Position numbers and translations under genes: made by a program. A DNA stretch of 64,000 bases from Pseudaeromonas paramecii (lineage in GTDB: Bacteria > Pseudomonadota > Gammaproteobacteria > Enterobacterales > Aeromonadaceae): the NCBI RefSeq assembly GCF_039540575.1, contig NZ_BAABFC010000009.1, positions 124,001-188,000 on the forward strand, read 5' to 3'. Shown piece after piece: positions 34,553 through 42,133 of the stretch. The notes beneath the pieces were generated by a model that did no database searches, was not told the origin of the DNA, and saw nothing but the letters and a program-made list of their open reading frames with translations. The stretch's first letter is position 1. Each line of letters starts with the position of its first letter.

Positions 34553-36658
34553 CTAATTAGATGTTGAGTTATTGCGATAGAGCTTCACTATTTCACAGTC
34601 AATTGTGTCTTTGGTCACCAAAGCCTGCGGATATTTCACCTTGGTTTCTTCCAAATACTCTATCATGATTGCAATAAGCTCATTCATCATCTTGGCAGTA
34701 ACAGTCTCATCATCAAAAAGGTACAATGCAGTGGATAAAAGAGCAAAGAGATAGTTGACGGTGCCTATCAAGACTCGATAAATATGTTGAGAGCGAGTAC
34801 CAGCAAGATACACGAGATATCCGAACTGCCTCTGCATTCTTTCACAGATGTCATCTCGACTAGTATATGGCTGCTGCCATTCCGAGATTAATCTATTTAC
34901 GAAATTAACAAATCCGTCCACATCCAACAATTCAGGCAAACAAGATGGTTCGACCGGTAGCGGTGAAAACATATTGCAATATATAGAATCAACTATCGCT
35001 TTTTTGTCTATCCCTCGATCAGATAACTGCAGTTCAGAGAGCAACAGCGGTTTGGCGCCAACCACAAGGGCACCATCACTGCAGTTATGGCAGTTAACAT
35101 CATCATTATGTTTAAGCAGTGACTCCATGACTCGAGCAGATGCCGCAAACAGCCTGTTCGTGATCACAGTACCACCAAAATTACCAGGAGCAGTAAAGCC
35201 TGTGGCAGCAGAAACAATCTTAGTCAAGGCATCAATGGGCTTACCATCAGCATCGTAGTACGCACTATGCTTAGAATGATGATGTTCCTTGTCCTTATAT
35301 CCATTATCCAAGCCGAAAAGATATATATTTTTAAACCCCAGGGTCACCGGCATGCCAATCCCAATGTTGCCAACCAACGGGTTAATAAAGTTAAGCACTT
35401 CAAACCTGCTAGCTTCCATGAAGTTTTTTGCGAAAATGGAGTACATTGGCTCATTTGGCTTAAATCCAACAGCCATTCTATCAAAATACTGGTGACAGTC
35501 CGGGTGAATTACATCAGAAGACAAAAACAATATATCCCTTAAATATTCCTTGTCACCGAGCAAACCAATAAAATCTGGGACGGCCTTAGTTCGTTCAATA
35601 GCAACATAAATATCTGGCTTTATATCCTGTTTATGCAAAGCAGAGATGCTACTTCCGCAGGAAACAATTATTGCGCGATCCTGATACTTCTTTATAAAAG
35701 GAATAGCCACATCCAAGGAAGGCCCATTTCCAACAACAAACACTGGCACCTGACTATCGCTATTTGACACCTTTTTACCTTTCAGTAAAAATGGAGTCTT
35801 CAAAGCAATATTTTCTGCGCTGTGCGCTAATGCAAATAAATTATCATCAAAAAAACCCCAGCCGGTGCTCAACATGTAAAACTCTCGAGCGACCCGCTCC
35901 ACCAGACTGAATACTTGTTTGCTAGGGTAATGCCAAAAACCAAACATATTTGCAGACCAAAATGCCCCTCTTTTATTAAGAGCAATCAGCAAGTCCGCCA
36001 TTATATTTTCTTCATCCTGCCCTATGAATATATGAATACCTAGTTTCTCTTCATCAAGATAACTCAACAATGGAGCCCAATCAAAGGTAAACAAAGAAGC
36101 ATAGAATAGATCAATGTCGGGCTCAAAAATGAAGAGATTTTTAATCTTGCAACGTTCATAGAGATAGCCAAGCTGATAACCAAGCCCAACTCCAAACATC
36201 ATTGCCATAGGGATGCTGTCGGGTAGGTTATTCATAGGAGAATGAATAGATTTTGCCGCATTCAAGTGCCCCACCATCTTATTTAGGTACTGAACATGTA
36301 TTTGATTAAAGAGATCTTTTTCAACGCCAAAATTAAACCGCCTAACCGACGAACTAGTGATCACTTCTTCAATCTGTTCTTGTGCCTGCAAATGGGGGTC
36401 ATCGCCATAAAGGGCAATGTTATCATCTAGCCAAATTAGATTTGGTATGCCATTCTCATTACAAAAAAAACGAAATGCCCTATTAGGGCTGTACTGACGA
36501 AAGGTATTGGCTATATCAGGTATAAACCGCTCAAATGCAACGATATTTTGCGCAAAGCGTATTGGCAAGACTTCAGCCATGGCCTTTTCCTGTGCTGATT
36601 GCAACCGAAGTTTATCCGCCTGCTTTTCAGTCTTCAGGATCAGCTTGTTGATGTCCAT
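34553..36658 (-). CDS. maf: Motility accessory factor Maf, flagellin nonulosonic acid transferase
   Basis: Maf proteins attach nonulosonic acids from CMP donors to Ser/Thr of flagellin in the cytoplasm. The 701-residue protein has the MAF/DUF115 core in its middle, with VFVVGNGPSLDVAIPFI and VSCGSSISALHKQDIKPDIYVAIE. It is AT-rich: one 60-base line inside it (36001-36060) has 18 G or C. The start MDINKLILK is eight bases after AGGAG. Placement between the flagellin chaperones and the legionaminic acid genes identifies flagellin as target and CMP-legionaminic acid as probable donor. Confidence 0.92.
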   Translation of the reverse strand: MDINKLILKTEKQADKLRLQSAQEKAMAEVLPIRFAQNIVAFERFIPDIANTFRQYSPNRAFRFFCNENGIPNLIWLDDNIALYGDDPHLQAQEQIEEVITSSSVRRFNFGVEKDLFNQIHVQYLNKMVGHLNAAKSIHSPMNNLPDSIPMAMMFGVGLGYQLGYLYERCKIKNLFIFEPDIDLFYASLFTFDWAPLLSYLDEEKLGIHIFIGQDEENIMADLLIALNKRGAFWSANMFGFWHYPSKQVFSLVERVAREFYMLSTGWGFFDDNLFALAHSAENIALKTPFLLKGKKVSNSDSQVPVFVVGNGPSLDVAIPFIKKYQDRAIIVSCGSSISALHKQDIKPDIYVAIERTKAVPDFIGLLGDKEYLRDILFLSSDVIHPDCHQYFDRMAVGFKPNEPMYSIFAKNFMEASRFEVLNFINPLVGNIGIGMPVTLGFKNIYLFGLDNGYKDKEHHHSKHSAYYDADGKPIDALTKIVSAATGFTAPGNFGGTVITNRLFAASARVMESLLKHNDDVNCHNCSDGALVVGAKPLLLSELQLSDRGIDKKAIVDSIYCNMFSPLPVEPSCLPELLDVDGFVNFVNRLISEWQQPYTSRDDICERMQRQFGYLVYLAGTRSQHIYRVLIGTVNYLFALLSTALYLFDDETVTAKMMNELIAIMIEYLEETKVKYPQALVTKDTIDCEIVKLYRNNSTSN

Positions 36659-36678
36659 TTTTGTCGCTCCTGAGTATC

Positions 36679-37023
36679 TCATTGTCTATTTTTCTTATAC
36701 ATGGCATTCGCCCTCGCCCCCGTGACCATCTTGGCAATATTACTGCCAATCCGTTCCTTTTCATCCAGTAACGTAGATTGTAGTGGCGCCTCAACGCTAA
36801 GCAGTTGGCGTGCAAGAGTGACCAAGGCATCGGGGAAAGGGTTTTCTGGGTCTTGCTGTGTTACTAGCACAGACAACAAGGCTAAGCGCTCGTCGCCAAG
36901 CTGCTTAGCCTTATCAAATTTTTCTTGTTTGATCGCCGTCTGTATCTGACGGCTGAGTTCGTCGAGGCGCGCTATCAGCGACGACCAATCTCTATCTTGT
37001 CCCTGGCGGGGACTGTCGGTCAT
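36679..37023 (-). CDS. fliT: FliT-like flagellar chaperone (FlaI)
   Basis: This small helical protein of 114 residues follows fliS with a four-base overlap. It fits the flaI/fliT position of Vibrio and Shewanella clusters, where the product is a probable FliD chaperone. The sequence is charged and amphipathic (LIARLDELSRQIQTAIKQEKF) without sharp motifs. The name rests mostly on context and size. Confidence 0.75.
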   Translation of the reverse strand: MTDSPRQGQDRDWSSLIARLDELSRQIQTAIKQEKFDKAKQLGDERLALLSVLVTQQDPENPFPDALVTLARQLLSVEAPLQSTLLDEKERIGSNIAKMVTGARANAMYKKNRQ

Positions 37024-37445
37024 AGATCACCTTCTTGCGCCTGCTTCTGAGATAAGGCCAGCTCCCGCTCGCTAGGAGGTATCGCATCCCAGGCAGACTT
37101 GATGGTGATAAATAGTTTCGCTACTTCGTCCACTGGCTCCTGACTCATCTCCCGACTGGCATCCATCAACCGTTGCTTCATGTAGTCATAGAGAGAAAAC
37201 AAGTCTTGAGGGATTTTGCCGTAGGAAAGATCCAATGCGCCTTGCAAGCCATCCAACAAGCCGATGGCCTTGGAGATAGCAACCGATTTGGCCTCAAAAT
37301 CCCGCCGTTCTATCGCCCCCTTGGCCTGAGCTAAACGCTCCATCACCCCCTGCATCATCAACTGAATGATGCGGTAAGGATCCGCAACCGACATCTCAGA
37401 TTGCAAGCTATTGGCGGTATAGGCCTTAAGGTTTTTACGGTACAT
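37020..37445 (-). CDS. fliS: Flagellin export chaperone FliS
   Basis: FliS binds the flagellin C terminus and keeps it from polymerising before export. The 141-residue helical protein has the family start NLKAYTANSLQSEMSVADPYRIIQLMMQG and the later GKIPQDLFSLYDYMKQRLMDA segment. It sits between fliD and the FliT-like gene as in related clusters. Confidence 0.94.
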   Translation of the reverse strand: MYRKNLKAYTANSLQSEMSVADPYRIIQLMMQGVMERLAQAKGAIERRDFEAKSVAISKAIGLLDGLQGALDLSYGKIPQDLFSLYDYMKQRLMDASREMSQEPVDEVAKLFITIKSAWDAIPPSERELALSQKQAQEGDL

Positions 37446-37477
37446 GTTGGCGCCCCAAGAATAAAAACAATGCGATT

Positions 37478-38875
37478 TTAGCTACTGCTAGTGGAGTTTG
37501 CGATGAGATTCAAATAGGAAAGAGACTGGCTCATCTGCACCAAAAGACTGTCAAGGCTACCATATTGTGCACGAAGATTAGCCTCATACTTTGTCATTTG
37601 TTCTGTAATAGTGGCTTGTTTGAAAGACAATTCACGCAAATCAGAATTAAGGCTATCTTGACGTTGGGCCAACAATCCGCCGGTACGAGAATATACCTCC
37701 AATGCACTGGAAAGTTGGCCGGCTACTCCGTCATCACCACCAAACAGAGCCACGACTTGTTCAAAGTTATTATCCAGCGCCTCATTGAATTTATCCTCAT
37801 CCAAGGAAAGAACACCATCCTTGTCCATCTCAATACCCAATTGGAAAATATAGCTATAGACAGAAGATTGATCTGATTTACTACTAACAATACCCGTCAT
37901 TACGTTGACAATACTACGGGTCACAGAGTCGCCGGCCAAGGCGCCACCATCATCCTGGCTTTCCCCTGCCACTACGGAGTTGCGCTTTCCTAAACCATTC
38001 GCCGTGCTGACCAGAGTGTTATAGCCATTGATAAAGCCTTTCACCAAATCCTGGATACCTGTGCGGTCAGTGGTAATCGACAGCTGATTGGATTTGAGAG
38101 TTGCACCTGTGACGTCAGAAGGGTCTGTATCGGAGACACGAAGCGCCGTCAGGCTCAGACCGACGATGGAGTCATCAAACTCATTGGTATCGCTGGTGAG
38201 GGTGTTGCCATCCACAGTGATGCTGGCATCCTGCGCTGTTTGGGTCTGCGTAAAGTTGGAGGAAAAGCTAGATAGTTCGCCAGTACCCGTAATGGTCATG
38301 TCATTGCCTGCCCCAGTCACACCGGAGTCCAATACCAATTTGGCCTCACCACTGGCGGTGTTGATGATATTGGCCGTCACACCAAAGTTGTCGCCGTTGT
38401 TATTGATCCGCTTGCGAATGCTCTCCAGGGTGTCCCCCGCTTTGACATTGACAGTAAAGGACTTATCACCGGCACCAAAGGACAGGGTAGCATCCGCAGT
38501 CACCAGAGCGGAGGTAGAGCTAGTGAAGGTGCCGGTAAATTTGCTGGTAGCCGCCAGTTGATTGACTGTGATGTCATACTGACCATTGGAGGCCCCCGTC
38601 TTGGTCTCAACGCTGTAGACAGGGTTATCCTCATCTTGCTTTATCTCCACGGTGCGTTTGTTAAACGCCCCAGTCTTGGTCATGTCCTTTAAGGTGGATA
38701 CGTAAGATGAAATCGCGGATTTGAGCTTGCCTAACCCTGACAGGTTGATCTGGGTATTGGTCTTCTTGGTGGTAACCGGAGTCTGCAGCTGGGAACGCTT
38801 GGCCTCCACACTGGCTGAGATGATGCTTTCCAGATCGATACCAGAACCGGCACCGGCAGATGTGATTGTGGCCAT
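37478..38875 (-). CDS. fliD: Flagellar filament cap protein FliD
   Basis: FliD forms the cap at the filament tip under which flagellin folds. The 465-residue protein has the N-terminal D0 segment (GSGIDLESIISASVEAKR), FliD N and C domains and a C-terminal coiled coil (LNSDLRELSFKQATITEQMTKYEANLRAQ). Threonine and serine are abundant in the middle domain. It follows flaG by 35 bases. Confidence 0.95.
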   Translation of the reverse strand: MATITSAGAGSGIDLESIISASVEAKRSQLQTPVTTKKTNTQINLSGLGKLKSAISSYVSTLKDMTKTGAFNKRTVEIKQDEDNPVYSVETKTGASNGQYDITVNQLAATSKFTGTFTSSTSALVTADATLSFGAGDKSFTVNVKAGDTLESIRKRINNNGDNFGVTANIINTASGEAKLVLDSGVTGAGNDMTITGTGELSSFSSNFTQTQTAQDASITVDGNTLTSDTNEFDDSIVGLSLTALRVSDTDPSDVTGATLKSNQLSITTDRTGIQDLVKGFINGYNTLVSTANGLGKRNSVVAGESQDDGGALAGDSVTRSIVNVMTGIVSSKSDQSSVYSYIFQLGIEMDKDGVLSLDEDKFNEALDNNFEQVVALFGGDDGVAGQLSSALEVYSRTGGLLAQRQDSLNSDLRELSFKQATITEQMTKYEANLRAQYGSLDSLLVQMSQSLSYLNLIANSTSSS

Positions 38876-38910
38876 AGCTCTTTCCTCCCCAGTGGCACTA
38901 AGGCCCCTGT

Positions 38911-39348
38911 TTAAATCTGACTATCTAACAGCAATCCAGACATGCCCTGGCTGCCTGACTCACCATTTTGCATAGATTGTACCCGCCGACTGATGTTCAG
39001 CAGCTCCTCACTGGGAATTTGCCGTATCATCTGCTGGGTTTCTGAGTCCACCACGGTAATGATGGTCTTATCCAGATCATTATCAATCCGGAAATTCACC
39101 GCCCACCCTTTAAGATGACTCATTTCTTGCAATTTTTGGGCCTGTTTAATGATGTCATCCAGCACATCCGCAGGCGACTTGGCGTCTTCCTTGGGCTCTG
39201 TGTTGGTCTGGGTCGCAGACGAGCCTGCCAAACTTTTGACACTTTCCGACTGATCTGTAAGCACCTGAGCGGCCTTGCGGCCGCTCGGGTCTGTTACAGA
39301 TAGGGAAGAGACGCTGGCAGGCGTTAATGGAATGGATTCGTTTGCCAT
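38911..39348 (-). CDS. flaG: Flagellar protein FlaG
   Basis: FlaG influences filament length in polar flagellates. The 145-residue protein has a Ser/Thr-rich variable N terminus and the conserved C-terminal part LKGWAVNFRIDNDLDKTIITVVDSETQQMIRQIPSEELLNISRRVQ. It follows flaB by 37 bases with no terminator visible, so it is probably transcribed with flaB. Confidence 0.94.
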   Translation of the reverse strand: MANESIPLTPASVSSLSVTDPSGRKAAQVLTDQSESVKSLAGSSATQTNTEPKEDAKSPADVLDDIIKQAQKLQEMSHLKGWAVNFRIDNDLDKTIITVVDSETQQMIRQIPSEELLNISRRVQSMQNGESGSQGMSGLLLDSQI

Positions 39349-39385
39349 AATCTCCCCCTCATCTCACTTGATGGTCGAGCCCAAA

Positions 39386-40300
39386 TTAACCCAGCAGAGA
39401 CAAGGCGGACTGCGGACGTTGGTTTGCCTGCGCCAGTATGGTGGAGGCAGCCTGCTGCAGAATGTTCTGCTTGGTCATGTTGGCGGTTTCGGTAGCAAAA
39501 TCGGCATCCCGGATACGAGAGCGCGCAGCGCTGACGTTTTCAGAGATATTGGCCTGGTTGCGAATGGTGGAGTCGAAACGGTTCTGCACCGCACCCAGCT
39601 CGGCCCGCTTGGAGTCAACCTGTTGAATCATCAGATCCAAGTTAGCCATGGCCAGTTGTGCATTACTGGCGGTGGAGCCGGATATATCATCAATATCCGC
39701 CCAATCCAATGCCGCTGCTGCAGAGGTAGCCACGAAATCGCCATTGGAATCGGCACTGACAGTGTATGACAAACCAGTGCTGGCACCAGCGATCCCACTT
39801 ACCGTCATGGAAAAACCAGTCATGCTGAAAGAAATGGTCTGGGCAGCGTCGGCACCTACCTGGAATTCACCACGATAGTTACCATCCAGTATCTTCTGTC
39901 CACCAAAAGTGGTGTCACTGGAGATTCGGTTAATCTCTGTCGCCAGCTGCGCATATTCCTGCTGCAGTGCATCACGGTCATCTTCGTTGTTCGAGCCGTT
40001 GGCGGATTGTTGAGCCAGGGTACGCATGCGTTGCAGCATGGAGGTCACTTCATCCATGGCACCTTCTGCGGTTTGGGCCACAGAGATACCATCGTTGGCG
40101 TTACGGTTGCCCTGATCCAGGCCGTTGATCTGAGAGGTCAAACGGTTGGAGATCTGCAGGCCAGCCGCATCGTCCTTGGCGCTGTTGATGCGCAGACCTG
40201 AGGCCAAACGGGTGTAGGAAGTATCCAGCGACTTGCTGGTATTCATCAAGTTACGCTGAGCGTTCAAAGATGACGTATTGGTGTTGATGTACAAAGCCAT
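39386..40300 (-). CDS. flaB: Flagellin FlaB
   Basis: This 304-residue flagellin has the canonical N-terminal INTNTSSLNAQRNL and C-terminal ATETANMTKQNILQQAAS regions around a short Ser/Thr-rich centre, the likely target of Maf glycosylation. It is about nine-tenths identical by eye to FlaA, next door upstream. The ATG is seven bases after GGGAG. A single-mismatch sigma-28 promoter stands about 190 bases upstream, leaving a long leader. Confidence 0.97.
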   Translation of the reverse strand: MALYINTNTSSLNAQRNLMNTSKSLDTSYTRLASGLRINSAKDDAAGLQISNRLTSQINGLDQGNRNANDGISVAQTAEGAMDEVTSMLQRMRTLAQQSANGSNNEDDRDALQQEYAQLATEINRISSDTTFGGQKILDGNYRGEFQVGADAAQTISFSMTGFSMTVSGIAGASTGLSYTVSADSNGDFVATSAAAALDWADIDDISGSTASNAQLAMANLDLMIQQVDSKRAELGAVQNRFDSTIRNQANISENVSAARSRIRDADFATETANMTKQNILQQAASTILAQANQRPQSALSLLG

Positions 40301-40370
40301 AATATTTCTCCCGATGAGAAGTTAACTGCGAGCCTCATTCGCACATAAGTCCGATGAGTCCCACCGTTCA

Positions 40371-40401
40371 GGCCAACTGGGTTGAACCGACCCTGTTGGC
40401 C
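40371..40401 (-). promoter_or_regulatory. Stem-loop in the flaB 5' leader
   Basis: An outer 7-bp stem (GGCCAAC with GTTGGCC), a T-T mismatch, an inner 4-bp stem (GGGT with ACCC) and a seven-base loop lie in the flaB leader about 70 bases before the start codon. The leader is unusually long for a flagellin. A translational or stability control element is possible; no known riboswitch family was recognised. Confidence 0.4.
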
Positions 40402-40462
40402 CGAGCGCGGGTCGTCACGTTGAACCGGACGCGAGACCCGCAGTACCGCAAATAGTTGGATT

Positions 40463-40476
40463 TCCGAACACCCCTC
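40463..40476 (-). repeat. 14-base repeat in the flaB leader, copy 2
   Basis: GAGGGGTGTTCGGA (minus strand) lies about 12-25 bases after the predicted flaB transcription start and is identical to the copy at 40883-40896. It could be a binding site in the transcript or relic of duplication. Confidence 0.5.
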
Positions 40477-40493
40477 AATTTGCTTCATCTTGG

Positions 40494-40520
40494 TTAGCGG
40501 CCTGCGTATGGAAAGCTTTA
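40494..40520 (-). promoter_or_regulatory. Sigma-28 promoter of flaB
   Basis: On the minus strand TAAAGCTT, eleven bases, then GCCGCTAA, one mismatch from the FliA consensus GCCGATAA and with the -35 TAAAG intact. Predicted transcription starts near 40487, about 190 bases before the flaB ATG. Confidence 0.7.
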
Positions 40521-40540
40521 GGAATTTTTTTGCCTCAGGG

Positions 40541-40573
40541 AAAAAAAAGCGGCAACAGCTTGCCGGGTTGCCG
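40541..40573 (-). terminator. Terminator just upstream of the flaB promoter
   Basis: On the minus strand a stem CGGCAA...TTGCCG with a four-base loop is followed after one C by eight Ts. An alternative outer pairing uses CGGCAAC with GTTGCCG. It would end transcription coming from the flaA side, yet a stronger flaA terminator already lies about 165 bases earlier. Confidence 0.65.
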
Positions 40574-40737
40574 TCACAAGGCAATGAAGAGACGGAAGGC
40601 TACACTGGGTCTTATGCCCCGCCCATGACCGGGGAGCAGAAGACATGGACATTGCCGGCGATTATGATGGCAGCCAAAAACACATTGGCATGGTAAATGC
40701 TTATACAGTAGGGGAGTGCCAAGACGTTGGCGCCCAC
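40574..40737 (-). other. Unassigned stretch between two minus-strand terminators
   Basis: This roughly 165-base stretch lies between the terminator at 40738 and that at 40541. No convincing protein is encoded. It contains TTGGCA and TATAAG but spaced only eleven bases apart. A small non-coding transcript ending at 40541, or decayed sequence of a former gene, are the options considered. Confidence 0.3.
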
Positions 40738-40762
40738 AAAAAAGGCCAGCGCTTGGCTGGCC
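40738..40762 (-). terminator. Terminator of flaA
   Basis: On the minus strand GGCCAGC, a five-base loop, GCTGGCC and then seven Ts form a strong intrinsic terminator. It lies about 190 bases after the flaA stop, leaving a long 3' untranslated region that contains further hairpins. Confidence 0.85.
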
Positions 40763-40882
40763 AATGAGCAAGTGCTCAGGAGATTGGCTGAATTTCACTC
40801 TACATTGGCATTAGGCCATGGCAGAATGTTTCAGCGTGTAACCAGAGAGTCAACTCTCTCCCGATAGATTAGAGACCGCGTA

Positions 40883-40896
40883 TCCGAACACCCCTC
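40883..40896 (-). repeat. 14-base repeat shared with the flaB leader, copy 1
   Basis: GAGGGGTGTTCGGA (minus strand) occurs here in the flaA 3' region and again exactly at 40463-40476 in the flaB leader. Nearby, TCTCCCGAT occurs at both places too, at the flaB ribosome site and at about 40857-40865. The shared pieces suggest that this region once held a flagellin leader. Confidence 0.5.
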
Positions 40897-40910
40897 TAAT
40901 CCATCCTCTA

Positions 40911-40935
40911 CAGGGCGGCCTGAACCACCGCCCTG
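40911..40935. other. Hairpin directly after flaA
   Basis: An 8-bp stem, CAGGGCGG with CCGCCCTG, and a nine-base loop begins 18 bases after the flaA stop. The T-rich tract (TTTCTTTATTT) follows it on the plus strand, so as a terminator it would face against flaA. It may instead protect the flaA mRNA 3' end. A second small palindrome, AGAGAGT-CA-ACTCTCT, lies at about 40845-40860. Confidence 0.4.
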
Positions 40936-40952
40936 TTTCTTTATTTAAAACC

Positions 40953-41870
40953 TTAACCTTGCAGCAGTTGCAGGGCTGACTGCGGACGCTGGTTGGCCTG
41001 AGACAGTATGGTGGAGGCGGCCTGCTGCAGAATGTTCTGCTTGGTCATATTGGCCGTCTCGGTGGCGAAGTCCGCATCCCGGATCCGAGAGCGAGCCGCA
41101 CTCACGTTCTCAGACACGTTGGCCTGGTTGCGGATGGTGGAGTCAAACCGGTTCTGCACCGCCCCCAGTTCTGCCCGCTTGGTATCTACCTGCTTGAGCA
41201 TCAGATCCAGGTTGGCCATGGCCAGCTGAGCATTACTACCAGTAGAACCGGAGATATCATCGATATCTGCCCAATCGAGCGCCGCCGCAGCGGATGTCGC
41301 TACGAAATCACCATTTGAATCGGCACTGACAGTGTAAGAGATACCTGTATTAGCCGCAGCCAATCCACTAACGGTCAAAGAGAAACCCGTCATGCTAAAA
41401 GAGATGGTTTGAGCCGCATCGGCACCAACTTGAAACTCGCCACGATAGCTACCATCCAGCAGCTTCTGCCCACCAAAAGTGGTATCGCTGGCAATTCGGT
41501 TGATCTCGGTAGCCAGTTGCTGATATTCCTGTTGCAACGCATCGCGATCTTCGTCGTTGTTGGAGCCGTTGGCAGATTGTTGAGCCAGGGTGCGCATCCG
41601 CTGCAGCATGGAGGTCACTTCATCCATGGCGCCCTCTGCGGTTTGCGCCACAGAGATACCGTCGTTGGCGTTGCGGTTACCCTGATCCAGACCATTGATC
41701 TGGGAGGTCAGACGGTTGGCAATTTGCAAACCGGCGGCGTCGTCCTTGGCACTGTTGATCCGCAGACCAGAGGCCAAACGGGTGTAAGAGGTATCCAGAG
41801 ACTTGCTGCTGTTGGTCAGGTTGCGCTGAGCATTCAGTGATGAAACGTTGGTGTTGACATACATAGCCAT
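40953..41870 (-). CDS. flaA: Flagellin FlaA
   Basis: This 305-residue flagellin begins MAMYVNTNVSSLNAQRNL and ends in the conserved C-terminal helix (TANMTKQNILQQAASTILSQANQRPQ). The short variable centre is rich in Ser, Thr and Ala. The ATG at 41870 is nine bases after AGGAG; a TTG two codons earlier is too close to that site. Two tandem sigma-28 promoters precede it, which suggests high or robust expression. It is closely similar to FlaB. Confidence 0.97.
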   Translation of the reverse strand: MAMYVNTNVSSLNAQRNLTNSSKSLDTSYTRLASGLRINSAKDDAAGLQIANRLTSQINGLDQGNRNANDGISVAQTAEGAMDEVTSMLQRMRTLAQQSANGSNNDEDRDALQQEYQQLATEINRIASDTTFGGQKLLDGSYRGEFQVGADAAQTISFSMTGFSLTVSGLAAANTGISYTVSADSNGDFVATSAAAALDWADIDDISGSTGSNAQLAMANLDLMLKQVDTKRAELGAVQNRFDSTIRNQANVSENVSAARSRIRDADFATETANMTKQNILQQAASTILSQANQRPQSALQLLQG

Positions 41871-41946
41871 GATCAATTTCTCCTAAGCATTTATTTTTGA
41901 AAATAACCAGGCTTATTAGTGTGTTATGTCTGCCTGCTTGACTTAT

Positions 41947-41973
41947 TTATCGGTCAGTCTGGGATTTCCTTTA
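41947..41973 (-). promoter_or_regulatory. Sigma-28 promoter of flaA, proximal copy
   Basis: TAAAGGAA, eleven bases, ACCGATAA on the minus strand. It differs from the FliA consensus only at the first -10 base. It lies about 77 bases before the flaA start and has an almost identical partner exactly 81 bases further upstream. Confidence 0.8.
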
Positions 41974-42027
41974 GCACTTTTTTCAACTTTCTTGGCTTTG
42001 GGATATCGCAACTGCCTTACACCTTGT

Positions 42028-42054
42028 TTATCGGTCCCACTGCCGATTCCTTTA
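42028..42054 (-). promoter_or_regulatory. Sigma-28 promoter of flaA, distal copy
   Basis: TAAAGGAA, eleven bases, ACCGATAA again, identical in both elements to the copy at 41947-41973. Flanking bases (AGC plus a T/A tract upstream, TTTATCGGTC on the plus strand) match as well, so this looks like a short tandem duplication. Confidence 0.75.
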
Positions 42055-42077
42055 GCTTTTTTTGCTTCCCCAGATGG

Positions 42078-42114
42078 CAAAAACAACAAGGCCACCCGCA
42101 GGTGGCCTTGTTGT
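42078..42114 (-). terminator. Terminator after flgL
   Basis: A perfect 14-bp stem (ACAACAAGGCCACC paired with its complement) with a CGCA-type four-base loop is followed on the minus strand by a T tract. It lies about 20 bases after the flgL stop and closes the flgF-to-flgL unit just before the flaA promoters. Confidence 0.9.
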
Positions 42115-42133
42115 AGATGGGCTCATGAATCGC

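Noticed and set aside
40264..40584. A minus-strand frame covering the whole flaB leader and crossing the flaB start
   Set aside because: No ribosome site and no recognisable sequence; the leader is better read as untranslated RNA.
39386..41870. flaA/flaB similarity as a mobile or direct repeat element
   Set aside because: Both copies are intact flagellin genes with their own promoters; paralogy explains the repeat.
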